Shown here piece by piece: positions 1 through 8,960 of a stretch of DNA of 40,844 nucleotides. Numbering within the stretch: the first letter of the stretch is position 1; every line of letters starts with the position of its first letter. The notes beneath the pieces are model-generated. The model saw nothing but the letters and a program-made list of their open reading frames with translations. It made no database searches and had not been told where the DNA came from. Both the position numbers and the translations under genes were made by a program. This DNA is from Acidobacteriota bacterium. Its GTDB lineage: Bacteria > Acidobacteriota > Terriglobia > Terriglobales > Acidobacteriaceae. The stretch covers positions 1 to 40,844 of the forward strand of contig JAKAYS010000010.1 of NCBI GenBank assembly GCA_021826695.1. The letters are read 5' to 3'.

Positions 1-2620
1 TTCCGATCTGCATGTCCCCAGAGTAAAGCTCAGTGATCTGGTGATGGCCGCTGCCCAGGTTTGGTAGTGTCAGCGAAGCCGTTCCACTGCTAAGCGCTAC
101 CGGACCGTTTCCCAGCGGTGTGCCCGCATCGGTATCTTCAAAGATGACACTTCCGGTGGGGAAGGTGCCCCCCAAAGCTGCGAAAACATTTGTGGTGAGC
201 GTAACCGGTTGGTTGTATGGAACAGTGCCGGTGGGCGAATGCCTCATGGTTATCGAAGTTCCCGAGCTATTGAGCAGCACGTTGAGGCTCGGTCCACCAT
301 TCGCCGTTGGCGGAAATTCCGTCATATATTGCTGTTGTTTTGAGGGGCTGGTGATGTTGACGCGATTCACCGTGTTGGCGGTCACGATGTCCAGTTTTCC
401 ATCCAGGTTGAAATCGCCCAGCGCGGTAGCCCAAGGCTGTTGCCCCGCGGCGAATTCAAATCGTGGCTGGAAAGTGCCGTCGCCTTTGCCAAGCAATACG
501 GCCACCTGGTTAAAGTTTGCGGCTACCGTGACCAAGTCCAAAATGCCATCGCCGTTGATGTCCCCAGCAGCGATCGAGTCAGGGAAGTTCAACGCAAAGC
601 TATTGGCAGCGGGCCTGAACGTCCCATCTCCATTGCCGCCGAAGAAGGAAACATCGTTCGCGATGGAATTTCCGGTCACGATATCCAGGTTGCCGTCGCG
701 GTTGAAGTCGCCCACGACCAGCGACGTCGGGAACGAGTCTGTCGAGTACATTTCCGGCGACTGGAAAGTAGTCTGAGACGGAGGCGGCTGGAACAGGGCC
801 ACGTTATTCAGAAAGACTTCGAGCTGCGCGGTGCTGAAACAGGTGACGGCGACATCATTCTGGCCGCTGTGGCGGAAGTCTCCAATGGCGACTCCATAAG
901 GATTGGTGCAGGTCGCCAATGTTTGGCCGCCGACGAACTTTCCTCCGGCTTGCCCGTAAAGGATGGAGACAGTGTTGTCCCCATAGTTGCTGACCGCCAG
1001 GTCGGGGATTCCGTCGCCGTTCAAATCGCCGATGGCGACCTGAAAGGGCTGCTTGCCGACAGGGTAGCTTTGCGCTGCGGCGAATGTGCCGCTGCCTCCG
1101 CCGTTGTTCATTAACACGCTGACTGTGTTGTCCCCCGTGTTCGCCGTGACCAGATCGGCATAGCCGTCATTGTTCAGGTCGCCGGCCACAACCCAGTAGG
1201 GTTGCTTGCCAACGGGATACACTACGGCCGCTGTATTGAAGTTTCCACCACCGGAGCCAATCAGTACGCGGACTGAGTTGTCTTCGAGGTAGGAAGCAGC
1301 GATGTCAGGCAATCCATCGTGGTTGAAGTCCGCCACTGCAACTCCATCGGCCATATTGCCGTGGCCGTTGGTGAGAGTGTTCGGCGAATGAAAGTTGCGG
1401 CCTCCCGGCTCTGGAGTTGGCAGCGTATTGTTGGCAAACACCGAGACGGAGTAGCTATCCTGCTGGGTAACAGCCACGGCGGGTTTACCATCGCGGTAAA
1501 AGTCTCCCGCTGCAACATACGCAGGTCCGTTAAGAACGCGAATATCGTAGTGCTCCGCCGCACCAAATGTGTCGCTAACTTTGCCACTGCCAGTGTTCAT
1601 CAGAATGGCTACGTTATTTTGCAGAACGTTACCGGAAAGTAAATCGAGATATCCGTCGCCATTGATGTCCACAGCGATGATCGAGTCCGCGCCCGTACCA
1701 CTCTTTGGGCCCACTGGAATTGGCTTGGCTGCCTCGAACAGATCGTTTCCCTGTCCATACAGAACGCTCACCGTGCCCGATCCGGAGTTGGCGACAGCAA
1801 GATCGAGGAAGCCATCGTGGTTAAAGTCTCCGGCTGCGATAGCATTTGGAGTTTGCTGCGTTGGAACCGGCGTTCCGACTGCAAAATTTCCAGTCCCGTC
1901 GCCCACGAGTATGTTGACAACGCTCTTGGATGTATCGGTCACGGCAAGATCCATGTGCCCGGTTGTATCGAAATTGCCAGCGGTAATTGCTGTGGGGGTT
2001 CCCAGGCCAGAAATCGTTTTAGAGGTTAAGGTGGTAAAGTTGTTGGCCGCGTCGCTTAGAAATAATGTGACTGTCCCATCGCCACTGTCTGCTACGGCGA
2101 GATCGGGGTGGCCGTCGCTGTTGAAATCTCCAGCAACGATCGATACTGGGCCCAAACCTGTCCCAAGCACAATATTTGTGGTTGGACTTGTCGTAGGGCT
2201 AGAGCTGAACGTCCCATTTCCCAGGTTCAGAAATACTTCAATGACGTTCGAGGTAGGAGAGTTGCAGGTAACAACGATGTCTGGCAGGCCGGTAAGGTCA
2301 AGGTCTGTAGCCAGCACTGCGGTCGGGCCGCCACAAGTGGGATAGGTAGCAGCAGCGCTAAACATGCCGGGACCCGATGCCAGAAACACACTTATGGTGT
2401 TGGCTGCTTTGTTCGCCACCACCAGGTCCGGGAAACCATCATGGTTAAAGTCGGCGACTGCCACACCTTGCGGCATCTTCCCGGTAGTCAATATGTCGGT
2501 AGCGGTGGGCGTTTGAAACAATGCCTGCGCGTTGGCAGTACCAGCAGCCAAAAGTGTTGCAACGGCGATACTACCAGCGGAAATGGCTAACAGAAGATGA
2601 CGAATGATCGGACGAAGCAT
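1..2620 (-). CDS. Secreted FG-GAP/VCBS repeat protein with Ig-like domain (3' end outside window)
   Basis: I see an open minus-strand frame from ATG at 2620 to the left edge (about 873 codons, no stop, so partial). AGAGGT lies 6 nt before the ATG. The N-terminus is a signal peptide (hydrophobic stretch ending near ANAQA). Fourteen FG-GAP-like repeats follow, each with an Asp-rich calcium loop; examples are DFNHDGFPDL, DLNGDGIPDL and DFNRDGNLDI. Loops 2, 4, 7 and 11 (DLDLTGLPDI, NFDTTGHMDL, DFYRDGKPAV, DFRHSGQNDV) have lost ligands. An Ig-like (group 3 type) domain begins near base 290 and contains the typical LYSGD segment at the edge. FG-GAP repeats fold as beta-propeller blades; 14 would fit two seven-bladed propellers (inference). 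It is a tandem paralogue of the gene at 3150-6623. Extracellular or surface location is likely; ligand unknown. Confidence 0.9.
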   Translation of the reverse strand, partial: MLRPIIRHLLLAISAGSIAVATLLAAGTANAQALFQTPTATDILTTGKMPQGVAVADFNHDGFPDLVVANKAANTISVFLASGPGMFSAAATYPTCGGPTAVLATDLDLTGLPDIVVTCNSPTSNVIEVFLNLGNGTFSSSPTTSPTTNIVLGTGLGPVSIVAGDFNSDGHPDLAVADSGDGTVTLFLSDAANNFTTLTSKTISGLGTPTAITAGNFDTTGHMDLAVTDTSKSVVNILVGDGTGNFAVGTPVPTQQTPNAIAAGDFNHDGFLDLAVANSGSGTVSVLYGQGNDLFEAAKPIPVGPKSGTGADSIIAVDINGDGYLDLLSGNVLQNNVAILMNTGSGKVSDTFGAAEHYDIRVLNGPAYVAAGDFYRDGKPAVAVTQQDSYSVSVFANNTLPTPEPGGRNFHSPNTLTNGHGNMADGVAVADFNHDGLPDIAASYLEDNSVRVLIGSGGGNFNTAAVVYPVGKQPYWVVAGDLNNDGYADLVTANTGDNTVSVLMNNGGGSGTFAAAQSYPVGKQPFQVAIGDLNGDGIPDLAVSNYGDNTVSILYGQAGGKFVGGQTLATCTNPYGVAIGDFRHSGQNDVAVTCFSTAQLEVFLNNVALFQPPPSQTTFQSPEMYSTDSFPTSLVVGDFNRDGNLDIVTGNSIANDVSFFGGNGDGTFRPAANSFALNFPDSIAAGDINGDGILDLVTVAANFNQVAVLLGKGDGTFQPRFEFAAGQQPWATALGDFNLDGKLDIVTANTVNRVNITSPSKQQQYMTEFPPTANGGPSLNVLLNSSGTSITMRHSPTGTVPYNQPVTLTTNVFAALGGTFPTGSVIFEDTDAGTPLGNGPVALSSGTASLTLPNLGSGHHQITELYSGDMQIG

Positions 2621-3149
2621 GGCGTGACCTCTTATTCAAATGAAGGAACTGCAACATTGGAAATTGCGGGGCTAGCCTAATCGGGCAAAACTGCGCACCC
2701 CCAAACACCTCGATCGCAGAGAAACACTGAACCTAAAATCCGTGCTGGCAGACCGCTAACTCGCTTGATTTCATCTGCGGCAGTTGTCGCCCTAAAAAAG
2801 CCAATTTCATTACGCGTTCCAGCGTGACTATTTTCCACAATAGAACAGTTTTGTTACTTTCGTGCATAAAATTGTATTGAATTTTATATTTCAGGAAAAA
2901 TTATAAATATAATGAGCAATTTTTTAGATGCAGAAAGTTATCTGAACGTGACTCATCCTTGGCCATAAATCCTGATCATTTTTTTAGAAAAGACATCGGT
3001 ATCCGACACAGAAGGGCGAAGGAAAATCAAAAAACGAGGGCCACACGATTTGCATGGCCTTCCAAAGGGTCAGTCAGTTTTTTACCTGGTTCTGCCTGTC
3101 AGACCGCGTCAGACTTCACTCCGAGAAATCAAGCAGGACACGCGGTGGT
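2621..3149. other. AT-rich intergenic region between tandem VCBS genes
   Basis: This 529-nt gap holds no credible gene. It contains a terminator for the upstream paralogue (3029-3060) and an AT-rich tract (about 2860-2935). On the minus strand that tract offers a weak promoter candidate for the downstream paralogue: TTTTCC at 2899-2894, 17-nt spacer, TACAAT at 2876-2871. This would leave a leader of about 240 nt. A second -10-like TATAAT lies at 2905-2900 without a good -35. I saw no riboswitch consensus in the leader. Confidence 0.4.
3029..3060 (-). terminator. Rho-independent terminator after the 1157-aa VCBS gene
   Basis: Read on the minus strand, GGCCA (3059-3055) pairs with TGGCC (3043-3039). 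The inner bases extend the stem through wobble pairs, and a run of six T follows at 3034-3029. It lies about 90 nt beyond the stop at 3150 and would separate transcription of the two paralogues. Confidence 0.6.
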
Positions 3150-6100
3150 TTATGGGTGAAATCTTGGGCTTCCAGGAACCCCACCGTGAACGACACGGAG
3201 AGTCGGAATATTGTGATCTCGAGAACGATTCAGGAAGGTCGATCCAGCGCTTCCATTTGGTGCTCGCACAGCCCTGCTGCGTGCTGCGGCGGGTAGGACA
3301 CAAGTCCCAGGACCCTGGGTACAGAATGATCCTGTAATGGTTCCCGTGCCGTAGTAGCCGCCACCCGCGCCGGTTGGCAGTCCCTGCCCTGCGGGGAACG
3401 TCGCCGTCATTGTGTAATAGCTGGCTGTTGGGTTCGGGAATGTGTCAACCGCATAGTATCCAGAGAACGTGGGATTGGTATCGACATTGTCTCCGATCTG
3501 TTCGGTTGCCGACGCGCCATTTGTGATGGAGAAGACCACTTGGCCTTGCTGCACGATGCTTCCGAATGCGTCCGTCACCTGGGAGTAGCAGGTTTGTTGA
3601 TTTGGCGCATACAAGCCAGAGTCAGTGTTTTGCGGGGCACAGTTCAGGCTCAAGGTCATCGCCTCGCCCGTCTCTGTCAGTGGCTCATTGGACGAACTGC
3701 CGCCAGGATAATTGCCTGGATTGTAGACCGCATAAAGTTCATAGTTGCCAATCGGCGATAGATCGACGCCGACCTGACCGGAGTAAATCGATACGTCGCC
3801 GCTCGTTGATGTGAAATTGAAGTTCGTCTGCGTGGTTCCCTGGATCCCCTGGTCGTTATAGGCATAGAGGCTCACGCTGCCGGTTGGTGCAACTCCATTT
3901 TGCCCCGTAACGGTGATGGTTACGTAGATTGAGCTCCCATAGGCTACTGTGCTGGGACTGAACGACAGAGTCACCGGCGTGCCGCTCACCCCAATCACCA
4001 GCCCGCCATCGGCATAGGTGTTCGGCTGGTAGTTGCTGTCTCCTGAGTAGAGCGTGGTGATGATGTGTTGCCCACTGCCCATGTTCTGTAAAGTCAGCGA
4101 CGCCTCTCCGCTGGTAAGAGTGGAAGCGGCAGTCCCCAGAACGGTCCCGTTGGTGTCCTCAAAAAGGATGGATCCGGTTGGCGTGGCGCCCCCCAAAGCT
4201 GGTCCTACTTTACCGGTGAGGGTGATTGGCGTTGTGCTTGAAATCGGGAACTGACTTGGATTTGTGCTCAGACTTAGAATTGTGCCGGACGTATTGGTGA
4301 GCACGCTGATACCTGGATTGCCTCCGGCAATCGGCGGGTATTGCGCCATATATCGTGCCTGGTCGGAAGGGCTCGCCAGGTCCACTCGGCACAGCTTCAG
4401 TGGGGTCCCTGACGCGTTGCATTGTCCCACCGGCGCCGTGTTCGCGGTCACGATGTCCAGGTGCCCATCGTTATTGAAATCGCCCAGCGCGACTGCCCAG
4501 GGCTCTGGATAGTTGCCGACATTGAACGCCGCGCGTTGTTGGAAAGTGCCAAAGCTGCCGTCGCCATTTCCAAGCGTGACAGCAACCTGGTTGTAGGTAG
4601 GTGCGGAGGAGACGATGTCCAAAATGCCATCGCCGTTGATATCGCCCGCAGCGAGGGAATTGGGGAAATTAAGCGCCGGACTGGTGATCCCCGCGGCAAA
4701 GCTGCCCTTCCCGTTTCCAGCGAAGAACGAGACATTGTTGGAAGTAGTGTTACCGACGACCAAGTCAAGATTGCCATCCCGGTTGAAGTCGCCGACAACC
4801 AATCCTGCGGGGTTAGCGTTGGTGTCGTAAATCGCCGCAGGAGCGAACGTCCCTTTGTTGTTTACGAACACATCGAGTTGATTCGACTGGAAGCAGGTGA
4901 CCGCGATGTCTGGATAGCCGTCGTGTTGAAAGTCCCCAATCACGACGCCGTAGGGACTACTACCTGTGGACAACGTTGGTCCGGGAGTGAAGGTTCCACC
5001 CTTCTTGCCATAGAGGATAGAGACAGTGTTGGCCCCATAGTTGGTGACCGCAAGATCGGGAATGCCATCGCCGTTCAGGTCGCCAATCGCAACCTGATAG
5101 GGCTGTTTCCCCACCGAATAAGGCACTGCGGGCAAAAATGTGCCAGGTGCGATTGCGCCCTTGTTAAGCAGAACGCTTACGGTTCCATCGGTTGTGTTGG
5201 CCGTTACAAGGTCCGCGTAACCATCCCCGTTGAAATCGCCGGAAGCGATAAAGTAAGGCTGATGCCCGACGGAGTAGACCTTCGGGGTATTAAAGCCGTT
5301 GCCGTTGTTTGTTAGCACTTGAACGGAGTTATCTTCCAGATACGAGACAGCAATATCTTGAAGGCCATCTTGATTGAAGTCTCCCACCGCTACGCTGTCC
5401 GCCATGTTGCCGTAACCGTTGCTGAGAGCGTTGAGGGCAGCGAAGCTGCGTCCGTCCGGATATTGAGTTGGCAATAAATTGTCGAACATCAACGCAATGT
5501 AGCCTTCTGTTCGCTCAACAATGGCCAGATCTGGTTTGCCGTCACGATTGAAGTCGGCAACAGCGGCTTCTGAGCCGGGAACATCGGACAGGTCCTCAAT
5601 TAGCGCGGACTGAAATGTTCCGGTGCTCGTTCCCAGCAGGATGGCGACAGACCCCTGTGTCGTGGTGTTGCCAATGGCAGCGTCAAAAGCAATGATGTCC
5701 GGATTGCCGTCGCCATTCGCGTCTGTCACTGCAATCGCAATCGGGTCCGTTCCGGCTGCGGGAGCAGTGGTTTCAACGGTAAATGTCCCAGTGGCGCTTC
5801 CCAGAAGAATGCTGACATTGTTGCCGCCAGCGTTGGTTACAGCCAGATCCGGATTGCCGTCGTGGTTGAAATCCGCGGATGCAATGCCGCTCGGATTGGA
5901 GCCGACCGCATAACTGCCCGACGGGCTGAAGTTCCCCGATCCATCTCCGAACAAAACATCCACTTTGCTGCCGGTGCTATCGGAAAGCGCCAGATCAAGG
6001 TTGCCGTCGTGATTCAGGTCCGCTGTCGTAATGCCCGAAAAGCCACCAGCAATTGTGACCTGAGTAGTGGAATAACTGGCGCCGATATTTCCCAACACAG

Positions 6101-6623
6101 TAACGTTTCCCGATCCGCCAGCCACTGCAATGCTGATCTGACCGCTGTTTGTAAAATCCCCGGCCACCATGGCGACCGGGTTTGTCACAGTCACAGCCCT
6201 GGAAGGATGGACAGGGAATCCGCCCGACCCATTATTCAGAAACACATCGACGGTGTTCGCGGTCGGACAAGCGACAGCAATGTCCGGATAGCCGTCACCA
6301 TTCATGTCCGTGGCCAGCACGGCTTTAGGGCCGGTGCATGTTTTGCTGGTCAGTGACGGCTGAAATGCACCCGGGCCGCTGCCTACGAAGATCGTGATCT
6401 GATTGCTCTTATTGTCAGACACGACGACACCTTGAAATCCGTTCAAAGAAAAATCCGCCGATGCCACGCCGAGCGGTGTATTGCCAACTGGAAAGATCGT
6501 CTGGGTAGTTGGAAGTTGATATATGGCCTGGGCCTGACCAGCATGAGAGGAGAAGAGAATACCCGCCAAACTGGCTGCGCTGATAGCGGCAAACGCGAGA
6601 CGCTGCATGCAAGAGCGGGGCAT
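3150..6623 (-). CDS. Secreted FG-GAP/VCBS repeat protein with two Ig-like domains
   Basis: A 1157-residue protein with a signal peptide (hydrophobic residues about 9-27, Ala-rich cleavage zone near GQAQA). Fourteen FG-GAP/VCBS repeats occupy roughly residues 40-800; most carry a D-x-N-x-D-G-x-x-D calcium loop such as DFNGDGYADL or DINGDGILDI. Loops 1 (DFSLNGFQGV) and 3 (DFTNSGQISI) are degenerate. Two Ig-like group 3 domains follow, then a Cys-containing tail domain. The last 45 residues are Arg/Pro-rich and unlike the rest, possibly a frameshifted end. Repeat order matches the neighbouring gene at 1-2620 one for one, so this is a tandem duplication. ATG at 6623 is the longest start; an in-frame ATG six codons later gives an equally good signal peptide. 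FG-GAP proteins are usually cell-surface calcium-binding adhesion or recognition proteins; the partner here is unknown. Confidence 0.92.
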   Translation of the reverse strand: MPRSCMQRLAFAAISAASLAGILFSSHAGQAQAIYQLPTTQTIFPVGNTPLGVASADFSLNGFQGVVVSDNKSNQITIFVGSGPGAFQPSLTSKTCTGPKAVLATDMNGDGYPDIAVACPTANTVDVFLNNGSGGFPVHPSRAVTVTNPVAMVAGDFTNSGQISIAVAGGSGNVTVLGNIGASYSTTQVTIAGGFSGITTADLNHDGNLDLALSDSTGSKVDVLFGDGSGNFSPSGSYAVGSNPSGIASADFNHDGNPDLAVTNAGGNNVSILLGSATGTFTVETTAPAAGTDPIAIAVTDANGDGNPDIIAFDAAIGNTTTQGSVAILLGTSTGTFQSALIEDLSDVPGSEAAVADFNRDGKPDLAIVERTEGYIALMFDNLLPTQYPDGRSFAALNALSNGYGNMADSVAVGDFNQDGLQDIAVSYLEDNSVQVLTNNGNGFNTPKVYSVGHQPYFIASGDFNGDGYADLVTANTTDGTVSVLLNKGAIAPGTFLPAVPYSVGKQPYQVAIGDLNGDGIPDLAVTNYGANTVSILYGKKGGTFTPGPTLSTGSSPYGVVIGDFQHDGYPDIAVTCFQSNQLDVFVNNKGTFAPAAIYDTNANPAGLVVGDFNRDGNLDLVVGNTTSNNVSFFAGNGKGSFAAGITSPALNFPNSLAAGDINGDGILDIVSSAPTYNQVAVTLGNGDGSFGTFQQRAAFNVGNYPEPWAVALGDFNNDGHLDIVTANTAPVGQCNASGTPLKLCRVDLASPSDQARYMAQYPPIAGGNPGISVLTNTSGTILSLSTNPSQFPISSTTPITLTGKVGPALGGATPTGSILFEDTNGTVLGTAASTLTSGEASLTLQNMGSGQHIITTLYSGDSNYQPNTYADGGLVIGVSGTPVTLSFSPSTVAYGSSIYVTITVTGQNGVAPTGSVSLYAYNDQGIQGTTQTNFNFTSTSGDVSIYSGQVGVDLSPIGNYELYAVYNPGNYPGGSSSNEPLTETGEAMTLSLNCAPQNTDSGLYAPNQQTCYSQVTDAFGSIVQQGQVVFSITNGASATEQIGDNVDTNPTFSGYYAVDTFPNPTASYYTMTATFPAGQGLPTGAGGGYYGTGTITGSFCTQGPGTCVLPAAARSRAVRAPNGSAGSTFLNRSRDHNIPTLRVVHGGVPGSPRFHP

Positions 6624-6653
6624 GGCTAAAATCTCACAAATAAAGTGTTCAGC

Positions 6654-6684
6654 GTTATATGAAATTCGGGTCGACCAGGGTCAA
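6654..6684 (-). promoter_or_regulatory. Candidate sigma-70 promoter for the 1157-aa VCBS gene
   Basis: On the minus strand TTGACC (6684-6679) is followed after 17 nt by CATATA (6661-6656), or after 19 nt by the better hexamer TATAAC (6659-6654). Either places the start of transcription about 20-30 nt before the ATG at 6623. Judged by eye only. Confidence 0.35.
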
Positions 6685-7070
6685 CCTCTTGCTGCACCGT
6701 GCCGAAACAACCGCCAGTAGGAGTTGTGTTCCGATCCGGGCAAAGCAGAAGTAGAGTTGCAAGTCGTGGGTACCGCATTACAAACCTCGCCACAAGAAAG
6801 CAATACCCTATGTGTTCAGGCGAGAAGTATTCTCTCCAGGCCTGATACATGGAGCTTTTGTTTCTGGAAGATGCATGAAATGCCGATTGAGGTTATCCCG
6901 ATTAGGAAAAACAGAACGATACATATGAGAAGTTTCTAAATCAGGGAAGCAAGCACAAACTATGCAAACAGGTGTTAACTTGAGCAGTCTCTATAAGATT
7001 GCGGTACGTGCGGTAGGTGGCGGGCCGATAATGGCGGGTAGAGCCGGGGGCAATGGACATTTGCGATCGT
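6685..7070. other. Intergenic, no gene recognised
   Basis: About 390 nt between the VCBS gene and the rmlC stop. Short frames on both strands (for example 74 codons on the minus strand, 71 on the plus) lack ribosome-binding sites and show no family resemblance. I see no clear terminator, repeat or RNA fold here. Confidence 0.4.
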
Positions 7071-7616
7071 TCAGGATTGCGGCAATTCGGTCTGATCCAA
7101 ACTGGTGCCGACGGCATCTTTCGCGGAGATGATGGGTTCTCCTGTGAGCGGCCACTCTATCCCGATGGAAGGGTCGTTCCATCGAATCGTGCGCTCTGCG
7201 GCAGAGTGATAAAAATCCGTCGTCTTGTACAGGACATCGGCTGAGTCGGAAAGCACCAAAAAACCGTGAGCGAATCCCGGTGGGATCCAGAGCATTTCCG
7301 GGACTTCGGCACTCAGTTCAACAGCAACCCAGCGGCCAAAATGGGATGAGGATTTTCGAATATCGACAGCAACGTCGAAGATGCGACCGGCAACGGCACG
7401 GACCAGCTTGCCCTGCGGATGCTGCAACTGAAAATGCAGTCCTCTCAGGACATTCTTTCTGGACCGGGACTGGTTGTCCTGCACGAAGTGGGCAGGCAGT
7501 CCCGCAGCCCGAAAGACATCCTGGTTCCATGTCTCGGCGAACCAGCCACGGTCATCGGCAAATATTCGAGGGCGTAAACGGAGCACACCGGGCAAATCGG
7601 TCGCAATCACTTCCAT
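7071..7616 (-). CDS. rmlC: dTDP-4-dehydrorhamnose 3,5-epimerase
   Basis: RmlC converts dTDP-4-keto-6-deoxyglucose to dTDP-4-keto-L-rhamnose, the third step of dTDP-L-rhamnose synthesis (family knowledge). The 181-residue product has the usual length and cupin layout: DDRGWFAETW at 21-30, the catalytic His61 in LRGLHFQ, the VAVDIRKSS strand at 82-90, PPGFAHGF at 112-119 and catalytic Tyr130 in LYKTTDFY. No strong Shine-Dalgarno is visible before ATG at 7616. It is transcribed away from rmlB, rmlA and rmlD, which supply the other three steps, across a 213-nt divergent gap, so its expression is probably set by a separate promoter in that gap. Confidence 0.95.
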   Translation of the reverse strand: MEVIATDLPGVLRLRPRIFADDRGWFAETWNQDVFRAAGLPAHFVQDNQSRSRKNVLRGLHFQLQHPQGKLVRAVAGRIFDVAVDIRKSSSHFGRWVAVELSAEVPEMLWIPPGFAHGFLVLSDSADVLYKTTDFYHSAAERTIRWNDPSIGIEWPLTGEPIISAKDAVGTSLDQTELPQS

Positions 7617-7778
7617 GGAAAGAGTTTAACTTCTTTTTGGGAACAACTCTTCTTCCAGTCTGAGAAAACGCCTCGTTATTACCGCCTGGAACCATCCACG
7701 CAGGTATCCGGTAAACTGAGGTCTGATCGAATTGCTCATTTGTTTGTGTCCGTCGGAGATGAGCGAGACTTCAAAGTG

Positions 7779-7807
7779 TTGTGCATGTGTGCCGCCACTC
7801 GTATATA
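7779..7807 (+). promoter_or_regulatory. Candidate promoter of the rmlB-rmlA-rmlD-gmd operon
   Basis: TTGTGC (7779-7784), a 17-nt spacer, and TATATA (7802-7807; an overlapping TATAAA follows at 7806-7811). Transcription would begin only about 15-20 nt before the rmlB ATG, giving a very short leader with AAGGA (7811-7815) near its 5' end. Inspection only. Confidence 0.45.
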
Positions 7808-7829
7808 TAAAAGGACGAAACGAATTTAA

Positions 7830-8960
7830 ATGCAGGAAACTATTCTGATTACAGGCGGGGCCGGATTTATTGGGTCCAATTTTGTGCTCGAATGGCTGGA
7901 GCAGTCGACCGGGCCGCTTGTGAATGTCGATAGTCTCACCTATGCAGGCAATTTGCGGAACCTTGAGCCGGTGGCCGCGCGCAGGGAATATTCCTTTGTT
8001 CGCGCCGATATCTGCGACCGGGCGCGCATGGACCAGTTGCTGCAGGAACATCAGCCGCGGGCCATTGTGCATTTCGCCGCTGAGAGCCACGTCGACCGGT
8101 CGATTGTGGGGCCAGAGGCGTTCGTCGAAACCAATGTGCGCGGGACATTCGTTTTGCTGGAGGCGGCGCGCGCGTATTGGAATTCGCTCCCGCGGGAAAA
8201 TCAGCCTAAGTTTCGATTTCTGCATGTTTCAACGGACGAAGTGTATGGCTCGCTCGGCGCGGATGATCCTGCCTTCCGCGAGACCACGCCCTATGCGCCG
8301 AACAGTCCGTACTCCGCTACCAAAGCGGCCTCCGACCATCTTGTGCGCGCCTACTTCCACACTTATGGCCTGCCCACAATCATCACCAATTGTTCCAATA
8401 ATTATGGCCCCTATCATTTTCCAGAGAAGCTGATTCCTTTGATGATTACCCATGCGCTCGCGGGAAAGCCGCTGCCGGTGTACGGCGATGGACTCAATGT
8501 CCGCGACTGGCTCTATGTCGGCGACCATTGCGCAGCGCTGCGACTGGTTTTAGAACGAGGCAGGCCCGGAGAGACCTACAACATTGGCGGACGCAACGAA
8601 CGCAGCAATCGCCAGGTGGTGGAGGCGATATGCGAGATTCTCGATGAGTTGCAGCCAGCCTCGCCCCATTGTCCGCATAAGCAACTGATCCAATTTGTGA
8701 AGGATCGGCCGGGTCATGATCGACGCTATGCCATCGACGCAACCAAACTGGAGCGGGAATTGGGCTGGCAGGCGCGAGAAACTTTTTCGACCGGTCTGCG
8801 CAAGACCGTGCAATGGTATTTGGACCACCCGGAATGGACGTCGGATGTGCTGAGCGGCGCGTATCAGGAATGGATCGATCGGAACTATAAACAGAGAAGC
8901 CAGGACGGCGCGCATAGCGATCCAGACGGCCAGCAGAGGAGCCACGAGTGCGAGGGATAA
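7830..8960 (+). CDS. rmlB: dTDP-glucose 4,6-dehydratase
   Basis: RmlB dehydrates dTDP-glucose to dTDP-4-keto-6-deoxyglucose using bound NAD+. The extended short-chain dehydrogenase fold is clear: Rossmann GGAGFIG at 9-15, the catalytic T135-D136-E137 in STDEVYG, the Y161-x3-K165 pair in YSATK, and [20 protein letters not shown] typical of the family (positions about 193-212). At 376 residues it is slightly longer than usual; the hydrophilic last 25 or so residues run into the overlap with rmlA. The only Shine-Dalgarno-like AAGGA is 14 nt upstream of the ATG, an unusually long gap. First gene of a four-gene overlapping plus-strand operon. Confidence 0.96.
   Translation: MQETILITGGAGFIGSNFVLEWLEQSTGPLVNVDSLTYAGNLRNLEPVAARREYSFVRADICDRARMDQLLQEHQPRAIVHFAAESHVDRSIVGPEAFVETNVRGTFVLLEAARAYWNSLPRENQPKFRFLHVSTDEVYGSLGADDPAFRETTPYAPNSPYSATKAASDHLVRAYFHTYGLPTIITNCSNNYGPYHFPEKLIPLMITHALAGKPLPVYGDGLNVRDWLYVGDHCAALRLVLERGRPGETYNIGGRNERSNRQVVEAICEILDELQPASPHCPHKQLIQFVKDRPGHDRRYAIDATKLERELGWQARETFSTGLRKTVQWYLDHPEWTSDVLSGAYQEWIDRNYKQRSQDGAHSDPDGQQRSHECEG

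Noticed and set aside
300-2500. Regularly spaced similar DNA segments that look like a repeat array
   Set aside because: These encode FG-GAP repeats with diverged spacers of coding sequence; no identical repeats as in CRISPR.
120-2590. Several long plus-strand frames (for example 120-776, 440-1114, 1569-2345, 2108-2590)
   Set aside because: All lie antisense to the continuous VCBS frame, whose repeat codons are fully explained on the minus strand; none has a family or a ribosome-binding site.
2621-2760. Cyclic-di-GMP riboswitch in the leader of the downstream VCBS gene
   Set aside because: GC-rich blocks are present, but the conserved core order and tetraloop/receptor segments do not match.
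4422-5315. 297-codon plus-strand frame
   Set aside because: Antisense to the 1157-residue VCBS protein. Its Asp/Val/Ala pattern repeats with the FG-GAP period, as expected of a mirror frame.
6626-6939. Two overlapping short frames (74 aa minus, 71 aa plus)
   Set aside because: No ribosome-binding site, no recognisable motif, and they cover the promoter region of the VCBS gene.
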